Shown here piece after piece: positions 10,269 through 22,989 of a DNA stretch of 64,000 nucleotides. Location: NCBI GenBank assembly GCA_945643635.1, contig CALZFC010000251.1:3716001-3780000 (forward strand), read 5' to 3'. Position 1 is the stretch's first letter, and each line of letters starts with the position of its first letter. The position numbers and the translations under genes were made by a program. The DNA is from Allodiplogaster sudhausi (lineage: Eukaryota; Nematoda; Chromadorea; Rhabditida; Diplogasteridae). Below the pieces are notes generated by a model that was not told the origin of the DNA, made no database searches, and was given only the letters and a program-made list of their open reading frames with translations.

Positions 10269-11428
10269 CACAGGAATTCTATAAGTGGCCCACGCATGGG
10301 GAATAAGGGGCCACGACGTGGAGAAATATGTGGCCACGCGAGCATAATATTTGGCCCCTTATCGACCCGGCGCGGGCCCCTCATTCCGCTTGTCGGGGCC
10401 CCTGATCAAGCACGTAAGCTCCCGACAGACAACGTCGTGGCCCCTTATACAACGAGCAGGGGCCCCTTATTCTCCGTTGTCGGGCCCCCTTTTCCACATA
10501 CTCGGGCCCCCTATCCTGCTCATCTGGGCCCCTTATCCCACCTTTCGCTGCCCCTTATTCGTTGCTTTTCTCGTGCTTGCTTTCATCATTTGACAAGTAC
10601 ATTTATTCTTCTAGTTACCAGAATCACATGACAATCAAAACGAGAATCCTAAGATGCGGAAAATAAACAGGCAATGGGGCGTTATCTATTCCGGCGGCAA
10701 GGAAAGATCGCGAGTCTTGTCCAAGTCAACACTTCTTGAGGAAGAATGGCCTCACTGCCTGTCCCATCCAGACTGCGCAGATACCAGTCGAAATCATCAC
10801 CGCACGCTGGAAGAGCAACATTGAAGATTTTAAAAAATCATTACTGGAGCAGTTGACCTTGTGTGAAAGAAGTGTCCACACCGTAGTCTTCTTCCAAAAC
10901 ATCTTCGTCGCTGTCCCCATCTTCAGTGTCTGCTCGATCTCGTCAGGCGCAGCACCGTCTTCAAAAAAATCATCACAGCAAGTTTAAAATAAACAAAGCA
11001 GCGCTGACCTGTTAAAGTCACGCGACTAATTGCCGTTGGGCCGCCTCGATCCAATCCTGTAGTCGAATTTTCGTTTTCGAACCATCGCAACCATGAAAAA
11101 CAAACTAATTAAGTCAGAAGCTAAAATACATAATGAACAGCCCACACAAAAAGTCCATTGCGCCACTAATATTTTAGTGCAGCGTCCTTCTCGTTTTTAA
11201 AAACATCGAAAAAGCACTCAACCGTACTTTTACACTAAATAAACCCCCTCGTGGCTCCTATTCAACGTCAAAAAACATTAGTGGCCACCACAAGCAGAAT
11301 GAGGGGCCACGGCGAGGTTGCTCGGGTGAAGGGTGGCTGCGCGAGTGCGGAATGAGGGGCCACGGCGTGGTCGCACCCCTGTGTGGCCCCTTATTCCCCA
11401 TGCGTGGGCCACTTATAGAATTCCTGTG
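10269..11428. mobile_element. TIR transposon inserted in exon 3 of gene A
   Basis: Inverted ends of about 44 bp (CACAGGAATTCTATAAGTGG at the left, its complement at the right). The dinucleotide AT flanks both sides (10267-10268 and 11429-11430). Removing the element with one AT rejoins exon 3 in frame and gives the Phe-x-Cys stretch conserved in B and C. The subterminal parts hold many copies of GGGCCCCTTAT, a possible transposase-binding array. No transposase gene is visible. Confidence 0.75.
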
Positions 11429-11582
11429 ATGTATTCGCGTGCACGACAGGTTCGCAGTAGATATGTATATATTAATCGTGAATGATACGAAGTCACATGA
11501 CTTTGATTTGAGATGCGGGGACGTACGAGATGGATGATCAAAACGTAGTAAACGCCTGCAATGGAGGCAAGTAACGTTTTGA

Positions 11583-13600
11583 GCATATACATATGACGCG
11601 ATTTGCCATAGAATCAAAGAAAATCAAACTGCCCTAGACCCGGCCAAAATCGGGTTTGATTTTGTTCAAGTTCCTTATAGGTGTTTTCTGGTATAAGGAA
11701 TCGATTTTATCGTCATCAGACAATTGTTTGCTACGAGGGCTTGCATTATAAGGCTCGATTGAGAAAAAAAAAATGAAAATATGCACTTTAATAGCCAAGA
11801 TATTGCTCTTAACAAAGAAAAAGGAAAACTTGAAAATGTTTAATTTCCAAGTTTTTATAGACTTTAAAGTTTGTGGGAGCTCAGAGAACGTGTTTCTCAT
11901 TTTACACCAACCAAACCTATACAGCTGTATAAAGCATGAAAAGAGCTTTCGAATGGACTATTGGTTTAGGAAACTTAGGATGCGCTAAAGTTTCCTAGTC
12001 GAATATCTCCGTGCCGCAGTACAAATCAGCGCGTCCGCGGCTTAGAAGAACTACTTCAGAAACATTTTCGTATGCCGAAACATACACCACAAGAAAGAAC
12101 GTGAAATTTGCTTCAAGCTGAAACCTTACAATAAAATTACGAAGTTACGATATTTAGTTATAAATCAAAAAACTAGTGCATCTACTTATCACAATTCTTC
12201 AAGGAAGGGCGCTTAAAAAATAATTGGAATATTCTAATTCGAATAAACTAACAATATGGATTATTAGGCGCGATGAAAATGGCACTACTGGCCCAACATT
12301 TATTGCTAATAACAAAAATTGTGGATTTGAAAGATAATTGAAAGAGGTCCAGCTTGTAGCAAATTTCACGCTCTTTCTTGTGGTGTATGTTTGGATGTGC
12401 GAAAATGATTATGAACTGCTGTTTTGCACTGCCGCTCCGGGATAATCGATCGGGAAACTTCAGCGCATCCTAAGTTTCCTATGCCCGATAGTCCATTCGA
12501 AAGCTCTTTTCAAGCTTTATACAGTTTTATAGGTTTGGTTGGTGTAAAATGAGAAACACGTTCTCTGAGAGATGCTGACCATGGTAGGCAGAAAAACAGT
12601 ATGGAACATGCGTAGGAACGGCCACAATTGTTTATTCTAAATTCCATGGTTAGCTACTGGAACTATGAGAATGGAATATTCTGTTGGAATATGCGAAGTA
12701 TGAGAATGGAATATTCCAACAGAATATTCCGTTCTCATAATTGGAATATTCCAACAGAAAATTACATTCTCATAATTGGAATATTCCAAAGAATATTCCA
12801 TTCTCATAATTGGAATATTCCAACAGAATATTCCATTATCATAATTGGAATATTCCAACAGTATATTCCATTCTCATAATTGGAATATTCCAACAGGATA
12901 TTCCATTCTCATAATTGGAATATGCCATCAGAATATTCCATTCTCATAATTGGAATATTCCAACAGAATATTCCGTTCTCATAATTGGGATATTCAAACA
13001 GAATTTTGGATTTGAAAGATAATTGCAAGAGGTTCAGCTTGTAGCAAATTTAATGCTCTTTCTTATGGTGTATGTTTGGACGTGCAAAAATGATTATGAA
13101 GTGCTGTTTATTACCGCCGCACGGAGATAATCGACTAGGAAACTTTAGTGCATCCTAAGTTTCCTAAACCCAATAGTCCATTCGAAAGCTGTGTAGGTTT
13201 GGTTGGTGTAAAATATAAAAAACACGTTCTCTGGACTCCCTCAAACTTTAAAGTCTATAAAAAAAATTGGAAATTAAACATTTTCAAGTTTTTCTTTTTT
13301 TCATTGTTTAGAGTAATATCTTGGCTATTAATATTTTCATTTCTATGTCTCAAAAACGTGCGCGCAGTGACCTCAGACGTGCATCCAACTCGCCTACCAG
13401 CACTTCGAGCCTTATAATTCAAGCCCTCGTAGCAAACGAAAGAGACATTTTTCTGATGACGAGACAACTTCCAATCGATTCCTTAAACCAGAAAACACCT
13501 ATAAGGAATTTTTCAACAAAATCCAACCCAGTCGATTTTGGCCGGGTCCCTAGCCATTTTGAAACTCTCGCAAATCGCGTCATACTTACATATGTATGTA
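11583..13600. mobile_element. Palindromic foldback element P4, in intron 4 of gene A
   Basis: Left 11583-12600 and right 13010-13600 are inverted copies (for example CCCGGCCAAAATCG at 11640 and its complement near 13540; GACGCGATTTGC at 11595 and its complement near 13570). The arm interior shares a core with P1-P3 (AACTACTTCAGAAACATTT). The centre is a minisatellite (12656-13005). No coding content. Confidence 0.7.
12656..13005. repeat. Minisatellite at the centre of P4
   Basis: Repeating unit about 34 bases, itself palindromic: CTCATAATTGGAATATTCCA alternating with ACAGAATATTCC. About eight to ten copies with few changes. GGAATATTCC is a self-complementary 10-mer, so the array can form many small hairpins. 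Confidence 0.85.
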
Positions 13601-15879
13601 TGTATAAATGCGAACACGTTATTCATCAATGCAACCTGTCATACTACTAACATTTGTATTATGAACAGTATTTAAACTGATAGGTCGACCACAATGCATA
13701 TTTACAGCTAAATCATGAAATAAAAAGATTAATATCCCCTTATTGCAGTAACGACAACGACTGCGTCCACGACGACCAGCACAACAACGTCAACAACTAC
13801 GTCATCTCCTCCTCCAACTACGACCTCATCCATCGTCACTTCGACATCGACCCAGACTTCGGCATCTGGTTGACGCTATTAATTGGTCACTTACTGTAAG
13901 CATTCCAATAAAAGGAATGTCTAGTCTAGAAGATGGTAATTTTAGAAATTGAACATGATTTAATGCACATATTATTTTACAAGACATACAGGAGATGCCT
14001 GCAATGCGGTGAGGACGCCCGATGGCGTTCTTCATCCGTCGCCTTGTCAGGTGAAGGCTTTCCGTTGGCCTGTGAATTTCCAATTCTGTTGAGTTTAGCT
14101 TTTTGACATGGGCGCTTCGTGCATCTCGCACGGTGAGAGTCTCTTCACGTGTGTCTGCTCGCCCGATTATACGGATACCTCATGCAACCTGAGTACGAAT
14201 TAGATAATTATTGGTGTTTACTTTTACTTCTATAATATGTTTTTCAAATAGTTAATTTGATTAAACTCTTTGCTTGCATTTGATCCTATTCGCCTTGTTA
14301 CAGCGCTCGATTCCTTCACGATTCTTGAAAGAATGTTCTCGCCACTTCCGTGGGAACAGATTCGTAATGTGTGTTCATTAATTAGGCATCGGCAGTGTAG
14401 TGATCAGACATCGAATCAAAAATATCTCCACAATTTGGATTATGAACAAAACAGTTTTATGATAGACCTCCGTGCATTTCATCAGCACATTGGACCGATA
14501 TGTGAATAAACAGTTTATTACGCTGTCTGTAATGATGGAATTTTCGTTGCTCTTCACAATGACAGAAAGAGAATGGAATAACGAGATGTGCATGCCCAGG
14601 GCCTGGCCGAAATCGTGCGTGATCCGACGACGTTCAACACTGCTTTCCTCTACGAGCCCGCCTAAACAACTCGGCGAGGACGGATCTCTCGTGGACTCTC
14701 AACGATCTCTTCGACTTTATTGCATACGAGGGACGCGAACTCGATGCAGAGTACGTTTTGTGGAACAATTTTCTATTTATTTATATTTTGCTTTTGGAAG
14801 ATAGATTTTAAGACGTAATTAAAAAAAAAACTAATTTTTTTGGCCATTATACATACTTGCAAGCGAATGAGCCGAACATTTAGTAGCTCTCTAGTGATGT
14901 TCAACGACATCACTCTCGGAAACTGCTTTACATTCAACCATCGCAACGGCAGTGATTCTTACGCCGCGAAGAGAGCGGGCGATCGAGCAGGTTTGCTGTT
15001 TAGACTTGTAAGTCCTAATGAGTCAAAGGAATGCAAATTCTAAGGCCTTCAAGTCGGACTGAAGCTGCAGCGGCAGGAGAATCTTCCCTATATCATTTTG
15101 GCGTCCTACAATGTCTTCATTCATCCGTCGTACGAGGACGTTTTCTACGACAGCCGCAGGCAGCAACCGCAGCCTGCAGCCGAGACGAGGCTCGCTTTTA
15201 CTCAAGTTCGTAAAAAGATTTTTTTATTATGTTTCTTCATTTCAATTCTTTCATCGCACAGCCCAAGTAAAGAAGATTATATTACCACTTTTAAATAAAA
15301 TCATGCTAATACAATTTCGTTTCGAAATATATTTTTTTCACTCCTTCTGCATGGAACTTGACGCCATGTACCTAACATAAGAACTAGAAGAAGAATAAAG
15401 ATTTCAGACAACACACGAATATATGACAAGCGGGTCAAAGTGCATATCTGACGCGGGCGACATTTCGCCTTACTACTTTGATGGTTCGCACTACTCACAG
15501 CAGGTGAACTACGTATTTTCATTCTTGACTATTGATGTATTATTCATGTACATCTTCAAACATTATGCATGGGGCGAAATGTATTTAACTGTATTTTAAA
15601 ATAAAAATTAGAAAACCTCCCAATTATCTGCTAGGCGTGCTATCGCTCATGCTACCAGCTCGCCGTCGTATGTGCGGACTACAGTTATCCAAAGCCGGTT
15701 GACTGTGAATACTGCAATATCAGTAGACGTACGAAAATTGTTAAGGGGAAAACTTCTGCGCTCTGCAGCAAGCACTTTCAGATTGGCTCAATCACAACAA
15801 CAGCTATTTAGAAGGATTTTTCAGGTGGCAGCTTGGCTTGCATTCCGTTTTCCTAAATATTTTCTCACGTTTTGTTGAC

Positions 15880-16341
15880 CGTCTGATAAAGAAGATATCC
15901 CGAAGAGCATGAGAGAACGCAAGTCTTGCCGTCATCCGAAGCAATAATAAAGTTAGCGGTGATATTGGGACCGCCATAGCAGTCCGGGCTCGTGCAAGTC
16001 GTGCAGTACGAGTCACAGAGGCCATGATTATGTGGTTCGATACTCTGTCCATTTTTGCAAAAGACAGAAGCGGCTGCTCAAAAAATTAATCCTTATATTA
16101 TGGAATTCGACTTGAAACTAGTATTACTTTTGTTTCTATTTATTAAAGCATATGATTCCACAAAAATGATACTAAAGAAGGGAAAATTATTTCTGGCCTA
16201 AAAATTAAATCATTGACACAAATGACAATCAGATACTATATTTAAAAATAAAACTGGCTTATCAACAACGTTTGAATTCATGTACATGGAGGAGAACGCG
16301 AACACTGTCACAATCAACAAGAACTTCATAGCTATAATCAT
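15880..16341 (-). pseudogene. Inverted exons 1-2 of egas-like gene B
   Basis: Minus-strand exon 16341-16263 encodes a signal peptide (MKFLLIVTVFAFSSMYM) and exon 16073-15880 encodes the Cys-rich module with CYGGPNITANFIIASDDG. Sizes (79 and 194 bp) fit exons 1-2 of gene C (79 and 185). The exon-1 donor reads G/ATAAGC where C has G/GTTAGC. These exons face away from exons 3-17 of B, which start at 17371, so the 5' end of B has been inverted. Remnant F shows the same arrangement. Confidence 0.75.
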
Positions 16342-16484
16342 CATCTGGTTGTCCACTCAAGCTCATCAAAAGTCCAAGTTATCAAAACAAATGAAATCTT
16401 CAATATTAATATTTCTTTTGAATCAAATTCATTTGCTGAATGTCGTTTCAATTTCAGAACTAATGACCCAGAAGGATACTCAAA

Positions 16485-16800
16485 AAGCGTGAAATTTCGC
16501 AGAAGCTGTAATAGGAAGGTGCAAGGAAAGTAGGAAGGCGGAAAGAGAAAATAAGCTTGTTTCTGCAAGGCTGAAGGGGCGTTACGGAACAATGGGAATT
16601 TTAAACAATTCCAAAGGCCATCCGAGCAGAATTTTCACAGCGTATTTACTTTGGCATCATTCCTTCTTGACATCTCTCTCGCTATCGTCGTGTTCCTTTG
16701 CTGCTTCTATGGAGATCAATGACAGCAGCCTGCCTGTCGGGTAAGAAGGGTGGAAATTCGCTCAACTCTATGCTCAAAGGCAAATTGGAGCTCCCGTACT
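16485..16800 (+). repeat. Repeat R1, copy 3
   Basis: Matches 4390-4660 closely (for example GCTTCTATGGAGATC and the preceding TTGACATCTCTCTC) but lacks the CT tract. The segment 16800-17280 has no recognisable gene. Confidence 0.6.
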
Positions 16801-17623
16801 CTTAAGGGGCCTAAAAGTGGGACTATTTGTAATGGCAAAGGGGATCTAAGGGACTCTTTTATAGTGTCACTTCTCCAGAAGGCTCTGATCTCTAAGTCCC
16901 GCGATATAGGCAGATTAGGGCGTTTTACGACGAAAATTTGGAAATACGAGGTATCTCGGCCCACAGTGGTCGTACAGACCCATTATATATGTTGCGCATT
17001 CGTCTCAGCTCGATGTGCAAGGAACTTAAAGAACGCAACTTACATACATCTCTACTTATTGTTAGTACATGGCGTGAATGGTTACGACACCACTATTGAT
17101 CGCTTATAAGTAGAACTAGGACACTAAAGAGCAAATCCAAACTCGTCAGTTTCTTGCCGTGCTCGCACTGCGAAATTAAAACGAATAAACGGTAGATATA
17201 GTAACTTTCGAAGTGCTAATATTCTCACTGAAATTAGAAAAAAAGGTCAACTAAAACTTCCATGTTAAGAACTCATTGTCCGTGCTTTGCTGTCTCTGAT
17301 AATTACACTCTCAACACCGAAGAAGACCGGCGAACAGGATACCAAGCTAAAGGATAAAAATAAAAGAAGCGCCGACAAAGAGTCCGTTTTATATTACTTC
17401 CCGGGAAACGTCGCCGTCGGATTGTCGAACGCGTTAACTGTATACGACTTCTGCGCCAATGGAACAACCGTGAAAGCGGTACACTTCGCGTGCACTGCAG
17501 GTTTGCAGTACATTAACGGTGAAGCGTGTGAAATAACATGCTCTCGATTCAAGATAGGAAGAAGTACCCGATGGATCAAAATGTAATCAACACCTGCACT
17601 GGAGGCAAGTAATGCTATGAGCA

Positions 17624-17920
17624 TATAAGACAGTGCGAATTAAAAAGTTTGGTTTTTTTCTGCAATTTTCGAGTAAGCTGTTATTTTTGGCACGGATTTA
17701 GAATATTCCACTGTGCATGTCGAATATTCCACTGTTTGCCATTATTGACGATCGTAAAAATTTCCAAATCGGTGATCTGTCAATTTTAACGATCGTCAAG
17801 AATGGCAAACAGTGGAATATTCGACATGCACAGTGGAATATTCTAGATCCGTGTCAAAAATAACAGCTTACTCGAAAATTGCAGAAAAAAACCAAACTTT
17901 TTAATTCGCACTGCCTTATA
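17624..17920. mobile_element. Palindromic MITE in intron 4 of gene B
   Basis: About 297 bp, left and right halves inverted (TATAAGACAGTGCGAATT at the left, complement at the right; AATATTCCACTG twice inside). TA-rich flanks fit a TA target. A second copy lies at 19087-19359 in intron 7 of the same gene. Confidence 0.75.
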
Positions 17921-19086
17921 TATATGTACATACATATATGTGCAAGCAAGTACGTTGTTCATGTATGCTCCTGTAATACTATTTGTAATGATTTTTTGTT
18001 GCCGAATCTAAAACAGTAATTCGATAACGCTGAAAAAGTAATTCTAAATCATGAAATAAGTTAAAAAATAAGAATATTTCATGAATTAAAAATATAGTTT
18101 TTGAAATTCCCTCATTACAGTAATGACTTCAACTTCGACTTCGACCACGACGAGCACAACAACGTCAACAACTACGTCATCTACAGTTATAAGCACGACT
18201 TCATCCATCGTCACTTCAACATCGTCCGAGACTGTCCCGACCACTTCAACTGTCATTACTTCGACTTCGACAGCTACAGTCCCGACAACTTCATCTGTAC
18301 TTACTTCGACTTCTAAAGTGACAGTCCCGACCGACTCCTCTTCCGCGTTGCCCTCAACATTGACGAGACCGGCCATTCCAAGCATTACTTCGGATGAATC
18401 CACGACGAACTGCCAAACCTCAAGCACAGCAGGCACTTCAGCTACAAGCTCATATTCTCCCGGCTACTGTGGCCTATACAAAATGGCCAACGGCACCACC
18501 GTGCCGAATGGGTGATGTTTCCATTATCAACAATAGCAATAAAGAAGAACTTGTTGATAATTTAGATTATTTAACTTTTTTAAATCAATTATAGATGCAT
18601 GCTTGTTGACTCGGCGGCTTTCTGCTCTACTCGTAATGGAAAAATGTCGTGCACATGTTCGCCAGGCTATATGGGACCCTCGTGTGGCACAGGTTCGACT
18701 TAAGATTGAAATGACTGAAGAATGCATCGGAAATAAAAATCAATCAATAAATGGGAGACGAGAATCAATTGAAGCCACTGCGTCCATGACATCACTGGCG
18801 AATCTGCTCGGCAACGACTCAACAGAGAGTGTTTTAGAGGTGGGAAGAATGAATTGTTTGCATTTATAAAAAATATATATTTATTTACGCTTATATGTTA
18901 ATATGTACATATATTAAAGAATGTTGATGGTTATCTCATATAAAAAACTGTTCAATATGATATCACATAACTTGCGAAATATACGGTAAAAAAATCGTTC
19001 AGTAAGTCACTGTTTGAAGAATGCTGCACGAAAAAAAACCTAACTTGATTAACTTTTGGCCAATACTGCACATCTGTATGCAAATA

Positions 19087-19359
19087 TATAAGACAGTGTG
19101 AATTTAAAAAATTTGGTTTTTTTCAGCAATCTTCGCGCAAGCTGTTATTTTTGGCACGGATTTAGAATATTCCACAATGGAACTGAATATTCCACTGTTT
19201 GCCATTATTGACGATCGTAAAAATTGCCAGATCAGCGTTTTTTTTTAACGATCGTCAATAATGGCAAACAGTGGAATATTCTAAATCCGAGCCAAAAATA
19301 ACACCATACTCTAAAATTGCAGAAAAAAAACCAAATTTTTTAATTCACACTGTCTTATA
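19087..19359. mobile_element. Second copy of the 17624-17920 MITE, intron 7 of gene B
   Basis: About 273 bp with the same ends (TATAAGACAGTG...) and the same internal ATTCCACTGTTTGCCATTAT inverted pair. Roughly 85-90% similar to the first copy by eye. Confidence 0.75.
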
Positions 19360-21135
19360 TGTAAGTGTGTATTTGTAATTCGTCGAAATGTCATCTGCAG
19401 ATGATCTCGAAGGGGAAGCGTTCTGCTGCAATCTTCACCTCCTCTCTGCCTGGTCTGCTTAGCTTCATCTCGGATAAAGATCGTCCGACCCTCAGCTGGG
19501 AACTCGAAGAGGTCGTTGCTGATGCGGTTTTCATGGGAGCGACACTCGACTTGGCGTTAGAAATTGTGCACAACTGGAAAATGGAGAGAAAGAATTGTCT
19601 CTTCAGATCCGCATTCGTTAAGCGACACGATCCTTTCCTTGGAAACTGCTTCGTATTCGACGCTGCTGCCCAGAACCTTTCAATCCTACAGCCATCGTTG
19701 ACGGAGACCAAGGCACTGTTGAACCAGTCAATATTTCCTTTCGGAATTAATATTATTAATCTCACTAGCTTTCCATGCAACCGTGGACTCACAAAGTGAT
19801 GAGCAGGCCATCTGGTCAGAAACGACTGGCGTCAATGTCTTTATTCAGCATGGCAAGCATTTCTTGTTCTCAAATTAACGAATAAACCTAATTGGATAAA
19901 TGCATTACATTTCTAGCATCACTTGGAGTCTACGCCGAAAGCAAGGGAATTACGCTTCTTCCAGGAACCAAGAAGACCATTCACATTAGCGAGGTTTGTA
20001 AACAAGGGAGGTCCCAAGAGCCAATTCTTAATCAGAAATTGATTATCTTTACTCCAGTCTACCTATGCTGCCTATGGTGGAGTGAGCGAGAAATGCGTGC
20101 GCAATAAATCCGAAGTGTCTTCATTCTACTTTGACTTTGACTACTCCATCGATGTCGGATAAACATACAATGTTTTTTTATTAGAATGCTAAAATTTCAA
20201 GCAGTTGAATACAAAGCAGTTTTTTTCCGAAAGGACCTAGCATTCTTGAGGGTTGCTTCCGTTCGTGCTACCAGGACGTTGTCTACGCCGAATGTGGATG
20301 CATGGATGCAACGTACGTGAGGAAGGAGGGAATTCCAGCGTGCAAAGCGTTAGCTGAGCATACTAATTATCGGACTACTTTATTCTTTTCGTTATCCTCA
20401 GCCTGCGAAATAGCATGCTTAAACGAGAGTGCTTACTCCCTGGGTTAACGCGGTAATTCGAACTGCATTAACTAATTTCCGGTGATTGCCCTTCTTTAAG
20501 TGGCCTGTATCTCGTCCCTCCTCTCCTCCCGCGGCGATCCCTCCGGCTGGCCAGAGTGCGAGTGCCCTGTGCCCTGCCATGCAAACATCTTCGAAACACA
20601 CGCCTTCCAATCTCCGAACACTCAGAAAAAGGTTTTTTTTCTTTTTTTTATATTTCTTAAGAGATGTCCCCTTAAAAGTCAATTTTATACATTTAAAATT
20701 GAGGTCAATAATCACTGTTTCCTTGGAAACAATTCGACTGGGAACGACACGCTCGCTGAGAAGAACTGCTCAACGAGCCTGGTAATATTTTATTTCTTTT
20801 TTTTCATTTCCTGACCAGATTATTTTAGATTAATATTCACTGTATATAGACATAGTATATCTATCTTCGTTTTAGAGTGAGGTTTCCATTCACTTTATCA
20901 CAATCGATCTCCACGTGGAAGTGGAGAACATCTCGATTTCGGTCTGTTGCGAATTTTTTTCGAAATTTTATTATGTTTTAAGTGGCCTGTAGGGTGCAGC
21001 CTAACCTATTCAAGTACTCATTATATAAGCTAAATCTCAATGTTAATTTCGCGCCTTTTTGCCTGACAGAGAGAGAGAGAGAGCATGTGATTTGGAGAGA
21101 CGCGACGACAAAAGTCAGGAAAATTGAAATATCAT

Positions 21136-22835
21136 TTAAGAGAGCATGTCAGTATCCTTCGATCAAGGCCTGCCCTAGGAATTTTTTTTCGAGTTTGTTC
21201 ATGAAAATTGGTTACAGTATACAACTCGACGTGGCCAACAAAATAGGCTATATTTCAAACTTGAAAAAAAAATTTCCGCGCGGGACCCGGTGCAGTAATT
21301 TTAAAACTTTCACTTGTCATAACTCACTTAAAACATATAGTTAGACAACCATCAAGGTATCATTGGATAGCTTTCTTAAGGGGCTTTATTTTTTATGTTG
21401 ATGATGTTTTCATAAAATTTCATTTAGGCCCTAAAATACGGCCCTGAATATTTTCGAAGGCGGTTTTTGGCCAACTTAATATTTTATGCTCATTTCTGCA
21501 GAACGGCTCCTATATAGGCTTAAAGTGCGTGAAAGTTGCTACAACATATGTCTCTTTCAAAAGAAATAAACGTCTCGCTCTTAGGTTCCCAAACGCTTGA
21601 ACATGATCCAGTGTAAACTGTAACACCGTGCAAGCGCATTCTTCGATCCATAACTGCGCTCAATGTCAATATTACAAAATCGTAAGTATATCATCTAAGA
21701 GTTCTCACGGAGATCTTCAAATGTTACATACATTATTTTATTGAAAAGTTTCAATTTATATGGGAAATTTCGTTATGTACAATTAGAAGGTTTAAAAAAC
21801 TACTTTAAAAACATTTTCGCCTATCGAAACATACCTCATAAGAAAGAGGATGAAATTTGCTACAAGATGAAACCCTTTCAATGGAATTCCATGCATAAAC
21901 GATCTCTTGTTATAAGCCATAAGAGTAGGATAACAAGGCCTTATGGAAAAAGTGTAGAAAAAAAGGATTGGAATATTCCAATTGGAATAACCTAAAATGT
22001 GAAATCTTGGGCGAAATGACGGCGACGCTACTGGCACTGCTTTTATGATTGATAACAAAAGATCGAATTCATGGAATTTCATTGAAAGGGATTCTTCTTG
22101 TAGCAAATTTCATCCTCTTTCTTATGATGTATGTTTCGACAGGCGAAAATGTTTTTAAAGTAGTTATTTTAAGCCTTCTAATTGTACAGAACGAAATTTC
22201 CCATATAAATTGAAACTTTTCAATAAAATAATGTAACATTTGAAGATCTCCGTGAGAACTCTTAGATGATATACTTACGATTTTGTAATATTGACATTGA
22301 GCGCAGTTATGGATCGAAGAATGCGCTTGCACGGTGTTACAGTTTACACTGGATGGTGTTCAAGCGTTTGGGAACCTAAAAGCGAGACGTTTATTTCTTT
22401 TGAAAGAGACATATGTTGTAGCAAATTTCACGCACTTTAAGCCTATATAGGAGCCGTTCTGCAGAAATGAGCATAAAATACTTAAGTTGGCCAAAAACCG
22501 CCTTCGAAAATATTCAGGGCCGTATTTTAGGGCCTAAATGAATTTTTATGAAAACATCATCAACATAAAAAATAAAGCCCCTTAAAAAAGCTATCCAATG
22601 ATACCTCGATGGTTGTCTAACTATATGTTTTAAGCGAGTTATGACAAGTGAAATGTTTAACATTACTGCACCGGGTTCCGCGCGGAAAATTTTTTTCAAG
22701 TTTGAAATATAGCCTATTTTGTTGGCCACGTCGAGTTGTATACTGTAACCAATTTTCATGAACAAACTCGAAAAAAAATTCCTAGGCCAGGTCGTAAAAG
22801 GGCCCTGCTCGAGTCTTATGGACATCCTGTCTTAA
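21136..22835. mobile_element. Palindromic foldback element P2 in intron 16 of gene B
   Basis: Inverted halves 21136-21985 and 21990-22835, edges TTAAGAGAGCATGTC and its complement, TTAA at both ends (21136-21139, 22832-22835). Core matches P1. It separates exon 16 of B from exon 17; the AG acceptor of exon 17 (22835-22836) overlaps the right TTAA. Confidence 0.8.
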
Positions 22836-22989
22836 GTTCTCCGCTATGCTCGGCACCCTCGGCTGACAGCTCAGTCTCCTCCTCGGCTGCTCCGTCATTT
22901 TCATACTCGAGATTGGGCTGCTGCTTGCGCGAATCGCTCTTGGCACGCCGCCAACTCCTCGTCGCGAGGATCAATACCCAATCGTCTAG

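Larger units (their letters stand above)
9540..15728 (+). pseudogene. egas-like DEG/ENaC pseudogene A
   Basis: Thirteen exon-like blocks: 9540-9606 signal peptide (MRFSLIVAMFAFFSTDMK), 9837-10027 Cys-rich, 10155-11449 (split by a transposon at 10269-11428), 11513-11566, 13749-13868 Ser/Thr-rich, 13992-14050 and 14099-14192 EGF-like, 14304-14368, 14600-14750, 14884-14990 (LGNCFTFN), 15054-15205, 15408-15503, 15635-15728 (CYRSCYQ). Defects: no AG acceptor before exon 2, the transposon in exon 3, a one-base deletion in the 14600-14750 exon giving TAA at 14663, and loss of everything after the CYRSCYQ exon including the membrane segment. It is a divergent paralogue; its 15054-15205 exon lacks an intron present in B and C. 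Confidence 0.85.
17371..22989 (+). pseudogene. egas-like DEG/ENaC pseudogene B
   Basis: Exons (numbering as in gene C): 3 about 17371-17500, 4 17554-17604, 5 18121-18511 (long Ser/Thr stalk), 6 18595-18692 (EGF, CTCSPGYMGPSC), 7 18775-18839, 8 19401-19555, 9 19607-19713 (LGNCFVF), 10 19769-19852, 11 19917-19993, 12 20058-20153, 13 20251-20356 (GCFRSCYQ), 14 20501-20631, 15 20704-20781, 16 20876-20941, 17 22837-22989 (membrane segment). Most lengths equal those of C exactly. Defects: exons 1-2 inverted, donors after exons 9 and 13 lost, and TGA at 22864 inside the Gly-Gly of the pore-lining segment. Two MITEs and the P2 palindrome sit in its introns. Confidence 0.85.

Noticed and set aside
12650..13005. 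CRISPR-like array of 34-base units
   Set aside because: Units are contiguous and self-palindromic with no unique spacers, in eukaryotic DNA; it is a minisatellite.
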